Positions 41,765 through 52,062 of a stretch of 64,000 bases of DNA are shown piece after piece. The notes under the pieces are model-generated. The model was not told the DNA's origin. It saw nothing but the letters and a program-made list of their open reading frames with translations, and did no database searches. This stretch comes from Polynucleobacter meluiroseus (GTDB lineage Bacteria > Pseudomonadota > Gammaproteobacteria > Burkholderiales > Burkholderiaceae). Positions within the stretch are counted from its first letter, which is position 1. The number at the start of each line of letters is the position of its first letter. Where the stretch lies: NCBI GenBank assembly GCA_945901245.1, contig CAMDKY010000003.1, forward strand, positions 18,911 to 82,910. Reading direction: 5' to 3'. A program made the translations under genes and the position numbers.

Positions 41765-41796
41765 GCTAACCTGCTCAAATCTACTGTCTGCAAATG

Positions 41797-41823
41797 AATC
41801 AGGACCGCATTGCGGTCCTGATT
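41797..41823 (+). terminator. Bidirectional terminator after the TRAP operon
   Basis: AATCAGGACCG-cattg-CGGTCCTGATT followed by ttcttta. Confidence 0.85.
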
Positions 41824-41827
41824 TTCT

Positions 41828-42364
41828 TTACGTTTTGGTTTGAGATCCAAACAAAATAGTATGGACTGCCTCATCTCCCATGGATTGTTGCAAGCCAAGC
41901 AAAATGAGGTAGGGCCAAAGAATAAGCCAATACATAATGGCTATAGAGGTAATATAGATTGGATCACCACGGCCGAATGAAGCAAGGGATTCAAGAAATG
42001 ATTTCCCGTGGAGCAGGCCATCGATGCCGGACTCAACAAGGCTTAGCGCAATCACAATAAGTAAGTAAGCAATCGAGTGCCAAAAGATTGATTTAATCAG
42101 GCCGCGATTGGTATCTAGTTTTAATGGATAGATCGCTTTTCCTATCATCATAAATTTGGCACATAAGCCCGCTTTAATAAGTGCTAAACCAAATGGGGTA
42201 ATGGAAATTGCAGCCTCTCGTAATACAGCAAGCGTAAAAAATGCGATGGCACAAAACCACGCCGCAAAATACAGGGCCAAGAGTGAGGCCTGGATAAATT
42301 CGTCTTTAATCCGGTGGCGCAGACTTGGTTTTAGATTGTGTGCTGGGGCGTTTTGGTCTGTCAT
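41828..42364 (-). CDS. Uncharacterised multi-TM membrane protein
   Basis: 178 aa with about four hydrophobic segments; no family recognised. Confidence 0.7.
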   Translation of the reverse strand: MTDQNAPAHNLKPSLRHRIKDEFIQASLLALYFAAWFCAIAFFTLAVLREAAISITPFGLALIKAGLCAKFMMIGKAIYPLKLDTNRGLIKSIFWHSIAYLLIVIALSLVESGIDGLLHGKSFLESLASFGRGDPIYITSIAIMYWLILWPYLILLGLQQSMGDEAVHTILFGSQTKT

Positions 42365-42419
42365 CGCTAAATTGTAGCGATCTTCGTGTGGATGACTGGC
42401 TTTGATTTATGCTTGAGTT

Positions 42420-43076
42420 ATGGATATCAATACTGACTTTAAACAGCGCGTGGTTTTGCATGCTGATCAATTAGCATGGCAAGCTTCTCCTGTTGCTGGA
42501 ATTGACCGTAAATTGCTCGATCGCGTAGGGGGTGAAGTGGCCCGCGCTAGTTCGATTGTGCGATATGCCCCCAATACCGTGTTTACTCCGCACCTCCACG
42601 ACGGCGGTGAAGAGATTTTGGTGCTCGATGGTTGCTTTTCAGACGAAAGGGGTGATTACTTCGCCGGAATGTATTTACGTAATCCACCCGGCAGTAAGCA
42701 TGCCCCATTTTCAAATGATGGCTGCACTCTATTTGTAAAACTGCGGCAATTTGCCCAAACGGATAATCAAGAACTACGCATCAATACTAAAACCAAGGAT
42801 TGGTATCCAGGTCTGGTACCAGGCTTATCCGTGATGCCACTGCATGAACACGATGGCATTAGTACAGCATTGGTTCGCTGGGCCCCCAATACGGTGTTTA
42901 ACCCCCATGTGCATCCTGGCGGCGAGGAGATCTTTGTTCTGGAAGGTATTTTTCATGATGAGTTTGGCGCCTACCCCAAGGGAAGCTGGATACGCAGTCC
43001 CCGTTACAGTAAACACGCACCGTTTACCAAGGAAGAGGGTGCGCTGATCTTCGTTAAGGTAGGCCACTTAATATAG
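42420..43076 (+). CDS. Tandem-cupin, ChrR-like protein
   Basis: Two repeats of RYAPNTVFTPHLHDGGEEILVLDGCFSDE / RWAPNTVFNPHVHPGGEEIFVLEGIFHDE. Confidence 0.85.
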   Translation: MDINTDFKQRVVLHADQLAWQASPVAGIDRKLLDRVGGEVARASSIVRYAPNTVFTPHLHDGGEEILVLDGCFSDERGDYFAGMYLRNPPGSKHAPFSNDGCTLFVKLRQFAQTDNQELRINTKTKDWYPGLVPGLSVMPLHEHDGISTALVRWAPNTVFNPHVHPGGEEIFVLEGIFHDEFGAYPKGSWIRSPRYSKHAPFTKEEGALIFVKVGHLI

Positions 43077-43156
43077 GTTCAAATAGCACTCAGTAAGCCA
43101 GCCGTTTGTGCTCCAAATAACGGGCTCCAGTACCCTCCAAGTGTATGATTTGAGCC

Positions 43157-44284
43157 ATGCAAGAAGGCCCTAATTTCACCCAGCCAAAACAAGATGGGCA
43201 GCACATTGTTCAGCTTGTCCGCAACTGGGGCCCAGTCGGAGGCATGGAATCCTATGTTTGGCATTTAAGCCATGCGTTAGCAGAGCGCAATTGCCGCATC
43301 ACGATAGTCTGTGAAAAAGCCCATGCGCAGCCACTTACTGGCACTATTAAAGTGATCGAAATTGGGGTGTTGCCGCCTAAGCCACGTTGGGTTCTGTATT
43401 GGCGTTTTGCGAATCAGGTTGAAGCGGTAGTGCAATCGATTCGGCGTCAAGGCGAATGCCTTGTGCATTGCCACGAGCGTTCCATTAGCCATGACCTAAC
43501 GACTTTCCATTCCATGCCATTTGCTTCAATTAAAGACAAATCCATTTGGCGGCGTTTATCAGTTCGGGTTTGGGCTTACTTGCGCATGGAAGCTCGTGAA
43601 TTGGGTGAGCCGCCATACCCTAGCGTTTGCGTTGTCCCGGTATCTGCCGTAATTGCCAATGCAATTGCCCGTTATTACCCATCGGTTGTAAGGCAAATAG
43701 CAGCCCCCATTTCTCCAGGTGTAATGGCGATGGCGATTCGGCCTCTACGCATTGTTACCGATGACGGCGGCACCATTGGGTTTATTGGAAAAGAGTGGGG
43801 CCGCAAGGGCTTTGCTCTTTTTATGCAAATAGCGAAGCAGTTGCAATTACAGCGCCCTCATTTACGGGTTCTGGTATTGGGACCAGAAGAAGTAAAAGTG
43901 GCACACCTCTGTCAAGATTACCCGGGAGAAATCGAGTTTCTCGGTTGGCAAGCGAGCGAACCATTTTTTCAGCAACTGGATTTATTGATACATCCTGCTG
44001 GGAGCGAGGCCTATGGCATGGTGATTGCAGAGGCAATGGCCTGTCAAGTACCCGTACTGGTATCGGATGCTTGTGGCGCTGCTGTAGACGTATCCGTCAG
44101 CCACGGCCGAGTCTTATCCCTCAACGAGTCGGTCAGTCAATGGGCGCAAGCAGGGGATGCATTGCTCTCCAATACACAGTCCATGGCGGGATATCTGCGG
44201 CCATGGGCGCAAGTTGCCGCAGAATACGAAACGCAATATCAAGCAATTTCATTCAAAAAATACAAAACCATCACAAAACCATAA
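43157..44284 (+). CDS. GT4-type glycosyltransferase
   Basis: NWGPVGGMESYVWHLSHALAERN; GFIGKEWGRKGFALFMQ; HPAGSEAYGMVIAEAMACQVPVLVSD. Confidence 0.9.
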   Translation: MQEGPNFTQPKQDGQHIVQLVRNWGPVGGMESYVWHLSHALAERNCRITIVCEKAHAQPLTGTIKVIEIGVLPPKPRWVLYWRFANQVEAVVQSIRRQGECLVHCHERSISHDLTTFHSMPFASIKDKSIWRRLSVRVWAYLRMEARELGEPPYPSVCVVPVSAVIANAIARYYPSVVRQIAAPISPGVMAMAIRPLRIVTDDGGTIGFIGKEWGRKGFALFMQIAKQLQLQRPHLRVLVLGPEEVKVAHLCQDYPGEIEFLGWQASEPFFQQLDLLIHPAGSEAYGMVIAEAMACQVPVLVSDACGAAVDVSVSHGRVLSLNESVSQWAQAGDALLSNTQSMAGYLRPWAQVAAEYETQYQAISFKKYKTITKP

Positions 44285-44288
44285 CAAG

Positions 44289-46328
44289 ATGAAATACAAC
44301 CTACAGCTGACATTTCAATACGGCCTTACTATTTTTCTGAGTGCCTTTTTATTGTTTCAAGTACAACCCCTGATTGGCAAAATGATCTTGCCGTGGTTTG
44401 GCGGCTCGGCATCGGTTTGGACAACCTGCATGCTATTTTTTCAAGCGACCTTGTTGTTTGGTTACGTTTATTCCCACTGGATTGTGAAGGCCCTGAGCCC
44501 CTATCGGCAAAGTATCTTGCACATTGCCTTGCTGCTGATTAGTTTGTCTTTATTGCCATTGGCTGCGAGTGAGCTATGGAAGCCTATGGGTAGTGAAAAT
44601 CCCACCTTGCAAATTCTGGGGCTTTTATTTGCTTCCATTGGCTTACCTTATTTTGTACTGTCGACTACAGGCCCCCTAATTCAGGCATGGTTTGCGCGTG
44701 AGCGTACTGGTGGCATTCCATACCGTCTGTTTGCCTTATCAAATTTTGGTTCGATGCTGGCCTTATTGGCTTATCCGATTGCATTTGAGCCGATGTTACC
44801 AACCCAGTGGCAATCCTATTGCTGGTCGGCCCTGTATGCCGTATTTGTAGTGACCTGCGGTATCTTGGCATGGCGCAACCGCAATAGCGTCGCCTTTTTG
44901 GAAACAGACCACGATAACGCGCCGGCACCATCCGCCTCCAACTTAACCACTTGGATTTTATTGGCAGCCTGCCCATCGATCTTGATGGTAGCTGATACCA
45001 GTTTCTTGACCGAGAACATAGCACCGGTTCCGATGATTTGGGTAGCCCCTTTGGCGCTCTACCTCCTTTCCTTCATTATTTGCTTTGAGGGTAGTGGCTG
45101 GTACAAACGCAAGCTCTTTCTGCCCTTGCTACTCGCATCTTTATTTATTCTGGCTTATTTGCCGACCCTTGGCTTAAATGAATTACCGGTGATGATTTCT
45201 ACCGGCATCAATTTATTTTCATTCTTTGTGGTGTGTATGGTCTGCCATGGCGAGTTGGCAGCGCAGCAGCCAAATGCACGCTACTTGACCACGTATTATT
45301 TGATGTTAGCGGTTGGCGGCGTGATGGGCGGCTTCTTTGTAGGTATCGTTGCCCCCTATTGGTTTACGGAAAACTACGAGCTATCGATTGGAATAGTGTT
45401 GTCTGGGATTGTGGTCGCATTGGTATTTTTATCCAATACGCGCTTTAAAACGAAGCAATTTAAGGCAGTAACAGCCACCGGAATACTTTCTTTCTTAATT
45501 CTGATCAGTGTGATTCGTATTAATGATCACTCGCATGATATTGCCGGTATTGAGTTGAGTCAGCGTAATTTTTACGGCACCCTCAAGGTATATGTTGATG
45601 AGTCGCGTGGCTATAAAACCATGCAGCATGGCCAGATTAGCCATGGCAGTCAGTTTATTGATCCTGCGAAGGCGCAAGAACCCACTACGTATTACGTGCG
45701 CGAGAGTGGCGTTGGTCAGGCCATCTTGGTTAAGTCCCAATCCAATCAGCCTATCAAAGTCGGGGTAGTGGGCTTGGGGGTTGGGACTCTGGCTGGGTAC
45801 GCGAATAAAGGGGATATTTACCGTTTTTATGAAATCAATCCTGAAGTCATTGAGGCAGCAAAAAAACACTTTAGCTTTTTATCGAATAGTGCCGCAAGCA
45901 TTGAACATGTCTTGGGTGATGCACGCCTGCAATTAGAGCAAGAGCCCAATCAGCAATTTGATGTTTTGGTAATTGATGCCTTCTCAGGTGATTCGGTGCC
46001 GATTCATTTACTGACCAAAGAAGCCTTTGCCCAATACTTTAGGCATTTAAAAAGCGATGGCATTCTTGCGCTGCACATTACAAACCGCTTTTTAAACCTG
46101 AGACCAGTGGTTAAAACGGCTGCTAACGCATTTGATCAAGACATCAAGGTCATTAGCTTTACTGCCTCAGAAACAAAGGTAGGCTATCGCTCGGAATGGG
46201 CTCTAGTAAGTAAAGATAAAAAAGCGTTTAGGGATATTCAATTCATCAATGCTCAAGAAATTGAAACCCCCAAACACTTTTCCTTATGGCGGGATGATTA
46301 CAGTAGCCTCTTATCCATACTTAAGTAA
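44289..46328 (+). CDS. Fused membrane domain/spermidine synthase-like protein
   Basis: Multi-TM N-terminal half; VGVVGLGVGTLAGYANKGDIYRFYEINPEV and FDVLVIDAFSGDSVPIHLLTKEAF; start set at MKYNLQ. Confidence 0.9.
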   Translation: MKYNLQLTFQYGLTIFLSAFLLFQVQPLIGKMILPWFGGSASVWTTCMLFFQATLLFGYVYSHWIVKALSPYRQSILHIALLLISLSLLPLAASELWKPMGSENPTLQILGLLFASIGLPYFVLSTTGPLIQAWFARERTGGIPYRLFALSNFGSMLALLAYPIAFEPMLPTQWQSYCWSALYAVFVVTCGILAWRNRNSVAFLETDHDNAPAPSASNLTTWILLAACPSILMVADTSFLTENIAPVPMIWVAPLALYLLSFIICFEGSGWYKRKLFLPLLLASLFILAYLPTLGLNELPVMISTGINLFSFFVVCMVCHGELAAQQPNARYLTTYYLMLAVGGVMGGFFVGIVAPYWFTENYELSIGIVLSGIVVALVFLSNTRFKTKQFKAVTATGILSFLILISVIRINDHSHDIAGIELSQRNFYGTLKVYVDESRGYKTMQHGQISHGSQFIDPAKAQEPTTYYVRESGVGQAILVKSQSNQPIKVGVVGLGVGTLAGYANKGDIYRFYEINPEVIEAAKKHFSFLSNSAASIEHVLGDARLQLEQEPNQQFDVLVIDAFSGDSVPIHLLTKEAFAQYFRHLKSDGILALHITNRFLNLRPVVKTAANAFDQDIKVISFTASETKVGYRSEWALVSKDKKAFRDIQFINAQEIETPKHFSLWRDDYSSLLSILK

Positions 46329-46340
46329 GCCAGTTATTTC

Positions 46341-48071
46341 ATGAGCATTCAGTCCTATCTTGAACAAACCATGAGCTTACCTGCCTCATCCCTTAATTTT
46401 GACACCATTATTGTTGGGGCCGGTAGTGCCGGTTGCCTTTTGGCTAATCGCCTATCGACCGATCCTAAACACCGTGTACTCTTACTGGAGGCTGGGGGAG
46501 AAGATGATTGGTTTTGGATCAAAGTACCAGTAGGTTATTTATTTACGATTAACAATAAGCGTACGGATTGGTGTTTTAAAACCGAGGCCGATCCGGGGTT
46601 GAACCAACGTTCCATTCATTACGCCAGAGGGAAGGGCATTGGCGGATCATCGTCGATTAATGCCATGATTTACATGCGGGGGCAGGCCAGTGACTATTCG
46701 CGCTGGTCAGAACTGACTGGTGATCCAATATGGCAATGGGATACCAGCCTTGAGACCTATAAAGCATTGGAAGATTACTATGCAGGTTCCAATCCATGGC
46801 ACGGCGATTCCGGAGAGATGCGAATTGAGCGGCCCCGCGTGCAATGGGACATTCTGGATGCGTGGCGCGAGGCGGCCGACGAGCAAGGAATACCTAAGAT
46901 TGAGGAATTTAATCGCGGCGATAACGAAGGCTGCGCCTACTTTCAGATGACGCAAAAGCGCGGTGAGCGTTGGTCGATGGCCGATGCCTATTTGCATCCT
47001 ATTCGGCATCGCCCCAATCTCACCATATTGACTAAAGCCCAGGTTTTGCAGTTAAAACTGCGTTCCATTACTTCCGCAACCTTGAATCAGAGTCGCTACT
47101 CTGCATCGGCATGGCACGGTGCCCAAACCGAAGGCTATGGTTTGGATTTTTTACACGATGGCGTTCGCAAAACAGCCCTAGCTCAAGACCAGGTCATCCT
47201 CTCTACTGGATCCATTGGATCGCCGCACTTGATGCAGATTTCTGGGATAGGATCCAAGATCCATCTCGATAGTATTGGCGTCAAAACCCAGGTAGAGCTA
47301 CCCGGCGTTGGTGAAAATCTGCAAGATCACTTGCAAATTCGGACGGTGTATCAGGTTGAAAACTGTAAAACAGTCAATACCCTGTATAAGAATTGGCTAA
47401 CCCGAATGGGTATGGGCCTTGAGTATATTATTAAGCGCACTGGGCCTTTAACCATGCCACCATCTACTTTGGGTGCATTTGCAAAAAGTGACCCGAATCA
47501 AGTTAGTGCCAATATTGAATGGCATGTGCAGCCACTCTCGCTACCTAAATTTGGCGAGCCCTTGCATCCGTTTAATGCCATCACACCGAGTGTCTGTAAT
47601 TTACGCCCCAGCTCTCGTGGCTGGGTGAAGGCGGTATCAGCTGACCCCTTTCACGATCCCAAGATTAGCTGCAATTACTTATCTACCGCGGATGATTTGG
47701 CAGTCGCTGTTGCCAGCCTAAAACGTACCCGTGAGATTATGGCGAGCCCGGCACTGCAGCCATTTAAGCCAAAAGAGTTACTGCCAGGGGCAAACATTCA
47801 AAGCGATGCCGATCTGGAGGAGGCAGCCAGAAATTTAGGCACTACCATCTTTCATCCGGTAAGTACATGTGCCATGGGGAAGGTGGATCAACATGGCAAA
47901 GCAGAAAATCCCCATACCGTCCTAGACTCGGAATGCCGAGTTAGGGGCGTTGCAAGGTTGCGTGTGATCGATGCATCCGCTATGCCCTGCATTACCTCAG
48001 GCAACACCAATGCCCCGGTTATGTTGATTGCGGAGACGGTAGCTCGTAAGATGGTCTCTGAGCGAAATTAA
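46341..48071 (+). CDS. GMC-family FAD oxidoreductase (choline/alcohol dehydrogenase-like)
   Basis: DTIIVGAGSAGCLLANRLS; ARGKGIGGSSSINAMIYMRG; VRGVARLRVIDASAMP. Confidence 0.95.
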   Translation: MSIQSYLEQTMSLPASSLNFDTIIVGAGSAGCLLANRLSTDPKHRVLLLEAGGEDDWFWIKVPVGYLFTINNKRTDWCFKTEADPGLNQRSIHYARGKGIGGSSSINAMIYMRGQASDYSRWSELTGDPIWQWDTSLETYKALEDYYAGSNPWHGDSGEMRIERPRVQWDILDAWREAADEQGIPKIEEFNRGDNEGCAYFQMTQKRGERWSMADAYLHPIRHRPNLTILTKAQVLQLKLRSITSATLNQSRYSASAWHGAQTEGYGLDFLHDGVRKTALAQDQVILSTGSIGSPHLMQISGIGSKIHLDSIGVKTQVELPGVGENLQDHLQIRTVYQVENCKTVNTLYKNWLTRMGMGLEYIIKRTGPLTMPPSTLGAFAKSDPNQVSANIEWHVQPLSLPKFGEPLHPFNAITPSVCNLRPSSRGWVKAVSADPFHDPKISCNYLSTADDLAVAVASLKRTREIMASPALQPFKPKELLPGANIQSDADLEEAARNLGTTIFHPVSTCAMGKVDQHGKAENPHTVLDSECRVRGVARLRVIDASAMPCITSGNTNAPVMLIAETVARKMVSERN

Positions 48072-48081
48072 ATAATGAAAA

Positions 48082-48105
48082 AAGGCCTAGAAGTATCTAG
48101 ACCTT
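48082..48105 (-). terminator. Terminator downstream of tRNA-Asn
   Basis: Minus strand AAGGTCTAGA-tact-TCTAGGCCTT followed by TTTTcatt, one mismatch. Confidence 0.7.
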
Positions 48106-48124
48106 ACATGATTTTCAGTGTTTT

Positions 48125-48200
48125 TGGCTCCTCGACCTGGGCTCGAACCAGGGACCTACGGATTAACAGTCCGGCGCTCTACCGACTGAGCTATCGAGGA
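48125..48200 (-). tRNA. tRNA-Asn (anticodon GTT), CCA encoded
   Basis: Minus strand tcctcgatagctcagtcggtagagcgccggactGTTaatccgtaggtccctggttcgagcccaggtcgaggagcca. Confidence 0.96.
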
Positions 48201-48247
48201 ATTGCGTAAGCCAATATCATACAACATCTTTCTAAATAAGCTCAAAT

Positions 48248-49168
48248 ATGGCTCCCCTCGACCTGCGTGTCATGCTGTACCTGATGTTGGCTGCTTTGCT
48301 GTGGGCAGGCAATGCCGTAGTCGGTCGTATGCTGGTGGGTGAGATCTCACCGCTCCTATTAAGTACCATTCGTTGCATTGTTGCGGCGCTGGTATTGATG
48401 CCACTGGGCTACTCGGTTTTGCGTGCCAATTGCGATCTCTGGAAAAACAAAAAGCGCTTCATGCTTTTGGGTTTGCTTGGTGTTGGCGGCTACAACATGC
48501 TTCTTTACTTAGCGATTCAGACATCCACTCCAATTAATGTCACCCTCATTGGGGCTAGCATGCCCATTATGATGCTGTTGATTGGGGCCGCATTTTTTTC
48601 GACCAAACCCAATTGGTTTCAGGTGATTGGTGCGTTGATTTCGATAACGGGTGTTTGCGTTGTATTGTCCAGAGGCGAGCTTCAAGCGCTTTTGCAGGTA
48701 CAACTAGTCTTCGGCGATTTGCTCATGGTTCTCGCGACTGTATTGTGGGCATTTTATAGTTGGATGCTCGCCCGTCCTGGAAAAAGTACCGAGCGCCAAT
48801 GGCCTTGGAGTGGTTTTTTACTGGCTCAGGTATTAGTCGGTTTGCTGTGGTCATCGGCGTTTACCGTTGCGGAGTGGCAGGGCGGCTATCTGCATTTTGA
48901 GCCCAGTATTATTGTGATATTACTTATTTTGTATGTGGCCATCGGACCGTCACTGATTGCATATCGGTGTTGGGGCTTAGGCGTCATGAAAGCAGGGCCT
49001 ACGATTGCTGCTTTTTTTGCCAACTTCATTCCCCTATTTACCGCTATCTTATCTACAGTGATTTTGGGTGAAGCGCCTCAAGGTTTTCATGGTTTGGCTT
49101 TTCTATTGATCGTTATTGGCATAGTTATGTCTGCTATCTTTACACCCAAATTAGCCAAGACGAATTAA
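48248..49168 (+). CDS. EamA/DMT-family transporter
   Basis: Ten-TM repeat pattern; [39 protein letters not shown]. Confidence 0.92.
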   Translation: MAPLDLRVMLYLMLAALLWAGNAVVGRMLVGEISPLLLSTIRCIVAALVLMPLGYSVLRANCDLWKNKKRFMLLGLLGVGGYNMLLYLAIQTSTPINVTLIGASMPIMMLLIGAAFFSTKPNWFQVIGALISITGVCVVLSRGELQALLQVQLVFGDLLMVLATVLWAFYSWMLARPGKSTERQWPWSGFLLAQVLVGLLWSSAFTVAEWQGGYLHFEPSIIVILLILYVAIGPSLIAYRCWGLGVMKAGPTIAAFFANFIPLFTAILSTVILGEAPQGFHGLAFLLIVIGIVMSAIFTPKLAKTN

Positions 49169-49177
49169 GATAGAAAT

Positions 49178-50071
49178 ATGAAATCATCAAAACATACCGC
49201 CGTGCGCATACCAAAGGTTCTAACGATTGCTGGATCGGATAGTGGCGGCGGCGCTGGTTTACAAGCAGACCTCAAGGTGATGACATCCTTGGGTGTATAT
49301 GGCATGACCGTGGTGACTGCTATCACTGCGCAAAATACCCTAGGTGTGAGCAAAATTCAGGGAATTGATTTGGATGTGATTGACGCTCAAATCGATGCGG
49401 TAGTGAATGATATTGGGGTGGATGTAATCAAGATTGGCATGCTTTCCAGCCCCGAGATCGTGCACTGCGTTGCAGCGGCATTGCGCCGGCATGCCATAAA
49501 AATCATTGTGCTTGACCCGGTTTTGCGCGCCACATCGGGTGCAAGCTTAGGCGGTGATACAACGGCGCATTCGATGCGCGAAGTCCTTTTCCCGCTGGCA
49601 ACCATCATTACGCCCAATATGGAAGAGGCATCGATTTTGCTTGGCCGCTCCGTTGAAGAGCCAGACGACTTTGCGCAAGCAGCCCAGGATCTTCTCCAAA
49701 TGGGCCCAGCAGCCGTTTTAATTAAGGGCGGTCACCTCGATCATAAGCACACCCAACTGATTGATTACTTGTTATGGCGTGCAGCCGATGAAGACGGTAA
49801 AGCCATTACTGAGGAGCAGAAGTTACTGCATTACCGCGTTAATACTGCCAATACGCATGGTACTGGCTGCTCTTTATCGTCTGCAATTGCTTGCTATTTA
49901 GCGCAGGGCCATCAGCTCAAACATGCGGTCGCAAAAGCCATTGCCTATGTTGAGGCAGGCTTAGAGGCGGGTATTTATTTAAGTATTGGTGCAGGCTCTG
50001 GACCACTTTGGCATATGCACGCGTTTTACCCTACTGCGTTGCCTGACGACATCAATCCCTCAGTTGCTTAG
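49178..50071 (+). CDS. thiD: Hydroxymethylpyrimidine/phosphomethylpyrimidine kinase
   Basis: [44 protein letters not shown]. Confidence 0.95.
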   Translation: MKSSKHTAVRIPKVLTIAGSDSGGGAGLQADLKVMTSLGVYGMTVVTAITAQNTLGVSKIQGIDLDVIDAQIDAVVNDIGVDVIKIGMLSSPEIVHCVAAALRRHAIKIIVLDPVLRATSGASLGGDTTAHSMREVLFPLATIITPNMEEASILLGRSVEEPDDFAQAAQDLLQMGPAAVLIKGGHLDHKHTQLIDYLLWRAADEDGKAITEEQKLLHYRVNTANTHGTGCSLSSAIACYLAQGHQLKHAVAKAIAYVEAGLEAGIYLSIGAGSGPLWHMHAFYPTALPDDINPSVA

Positions 50072-51027
50072 GCAGGAATTGATTGGGATGCTGCTTGTTT
50101 CATGAGTTGAGTTAGGTTCTTGACTGCGGCCTCCGGATCATCCGATCCCGTAATTGCGCGTACCACTGCAACTGATCCGACGCCGGTCTGAGCAACTGCT
50201 TGTATGGTGGATTCATCGATGCCGCCGATTCCAACGAGGGGATAGTGCTGCATTAACTTCGCATACTGGCGCAAGCGCCCAAGGCCTTGCGGTGCGGTTG
50301 GCATCTTTTTCAATTGAGTTGGAAAGACAGCGCCCATCGCAATGTAACTGGGTAAGAAGGTATCGGCATAGACCATTTCGGCATAGCCATGGCTGCTCAG
50401 ACCTAAACGCAAACCGGCCTCACGAATCGCAGCGATATCCGCAAGTGCGAGGTCTTCTTGGCCGAGGTGAACACCATAAGCGCCCGCATCGATTGCTTCG
50501 CGCCAATAATCATTGATAAAGAGCAGGGTCTTGCTGCCCTTGACGGCCAAAATAGCCGCGGTGATCTCCATCATCAGGTGATCGCGGTTAAGGGGCGCCT
50601 CTGTCTTATAACGCAACTGCACAGTAGGCACTTCTGCGTCGACCATGCGCTTTACCCACTCGGCGCTCGGTAATACGGCATACAGCCCGAGCGCATGAGG
50701 GCACTCAGGAAAGGCATTGAGGTTAGCTTGGCGTGGCCTTGGCAATAAATCAAAGTCCTCTGGCAGGGTAGGCCAGCTCGCCGGGTTAAAACCGCCGGCT
50801 TGGTGTGCCATGCGCGACCATGCTTTACCTAATACCTGTGCATCCGTTTCAATAAAGCCCATCTGAATCGCCGCCAAGGCACCAGCCAATTCATAGTGAT
50901 CTCCTGCGTGGGTGTTATCCAAGGCAGGTGGTAGACGCGTAATGTTCGATTCTGGAACGGGTATAGCCAAGTCATCTTGCTGATGGCAGGCAACAATTTG
51001 CTCCGCAAGATCCCGAATTAAACTCAT
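50068..51027 (-). CDS. thiE: Thiamine phosphate synthase with N-terminal extension
   Basis: C-terminal TIM barrel: VPTVQLRYK, FINDYWREAIDAGAYGVHLGQEDL, PLVGIGGI; start set at MSLIRD. Confidence 0.9.
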   Translation of the reverse strand: MSLIRDLAEQIVACHQQDDLAIPVPESNITRLPPALDNTHAGDHYELAGALAAIQMGFIETDAQVLGKAWSRMAHQAGGFNPASWPTLPEDFDLLPRPRQANLNAFPECPHALGLYAVLPSAEWVKRMVDAEVPTVQLRYKTEAPLNRDHLMMEITAAILAVKGSKTLLFINDYWREAIDAGAYGVHLGQEDLALADIAAIREAGLRLGLSSHGYAEMVYADTFLPSYIAMGAVFPTQLKKMPTAPQGLGRLRQYAKLMQHYPLVGIGGIDESTIQAVAQTGVGSVAVVRAITGSDDPEAAVKNLTQLMKQAASQSIPA

Positions 51028-51872
51028 GAGGCTTGATGCCAAAATGGCGTGCCAACCAAGGGCGTACTGGCCTGAGCTGAAGTCTGCGCCTGCATTGCTC
51101 CCGATAGATAGGCAGTCCTACCCGCATCAACTGCTTTAGCAAAGGCATTGGCCATGGCAACTGGATCATCTGCGAGTGCAACTGCAGTATTCAGCAAGAC
51201 CCCATCAAAACCCCATTCCATGACAGTGCAGGCATGGGATGGTAAGCCAAGACCGGCATCCACTAAGAGCGGCACCTGCAAGCGTTCACGCAAGAGTTTC
51301 ATGGCATAGGGATTAAGCGGTCCTTGTCCTGTTCCAATGGGAGCCGCCCAAGGCATCACCGCTTGGCAGCCGACGTCCACTAGGCGCTGGCACACAATTA
51401 AATCTTCGGTGCAGTAGGGCAACACCTTAAAGCCATCTTTAATCAGGGTTTCGGCAGTTTGCACTAAGCGCAAAGTATCGGGATGCAGGGTGTAATCATC
51501 GCCAATTAATTCCAGCTTTATCCAATCGGTTTCGAATACTTCGCGGGCCATTTGGGCTGTTGTAATGGCTTCCTGTGGGCTGTGGCAACCTGCTGTATTA
51601 GGTAAGACCGGCACTGCCATTTTTTTGAGTAAATCCCAAAAGCCCGTATGCGCTTCTGCGGTTGATGTACCTTGGCGCCGCAAGCTCACCGTAATCATGC
51701 CAGGGCGAGATAATGCAACCGCGTTTTCTAAAATTTGCGGCGATGGATAACGCGAGGTACCAAGTAAGAGCCGGCTAGCAAAGGTTTCGCCATACAGCAT
51801 GAATGCATCATTTGAATTAAATGGGAGTGGGGCTGTCATGGCTTGAATAAGATTGATGACAGCATCAGCCAC
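51024..51872 (-). CDS. thiG: Thiazole synthase
   Basis: YGETFASRLLLGTSRYPSPQ; WIKLELIGDDYTLHPD; GFDGVLLNTAVALADDPVAMA. Confidence 0.96.
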   Translation of the reverse strand: MADAVINLIQAMTAPLPFNSNDAFMLYGETFASRLLLGTSRYPSPQILENAVALSRPGMITVSLRRQGTSTAEAHTGFWDLLKKMAVPVLPNTAGCHSPQEAITTAQMAREVFETDWIKLELIGDDYTLHPDTLRLVQTAETLIKDGFKVLPYCTEDLIVCQRLVDVGCQAVMPWAAPIGTGQGPLNPYAMKLLRERLQVPLLVDAGLGLPSHACTVMEWGFDGVLLNTAVALADDPVAMANAFAKAVDAGRTAYLSGAMQAQTSAQASTPLVGTPFWHQAS

Positions 51873-52062
51873 CGGTTACCGGGGCAATGATCTCCACCTG
51901 ATCGTTCTCATGCAGGATATATTCTGCATGACGGGTCTTTGGCACAAATTGTAAATTGACGGCAACGGCGTAGGGCGGCACTGCCTCGATCATTGCTAGC
52001 AGATCAGTAAGGCAGCTATTGCTTGGCAGCTCGCGCGGAATTTGATTGGCTAGGATGCGCAT
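51865..52062 (-). CDS. thiS: Sulfur carrier protein ThiS
   Basis: 65-aa ubiquitin-like protein ending in GG: HENDQVEIIAPVTGG. Confidence 0.93.
   Translation of the reverse strand: MRILANQIPRELPSNSCLTDLLAMIEAVPPYAVAVNLQFVPKTRHAEYILHENDQVEIIAPVTGG

Noticed and set aside
32539-43076. Genomic island or prophage
   Set aside because: Catabolic and transport genes only; no integrase, transposase, phage structural gene or flanking tRNA-derived direct repeat was seen.
47551-47570. Further DnaA boxes elsewhere in the window
   Set aside because: Near matches such as ctatccaca around 37695 lie inside coding sequence with at least one mismatch; none is paired like the 56463-56485 site.
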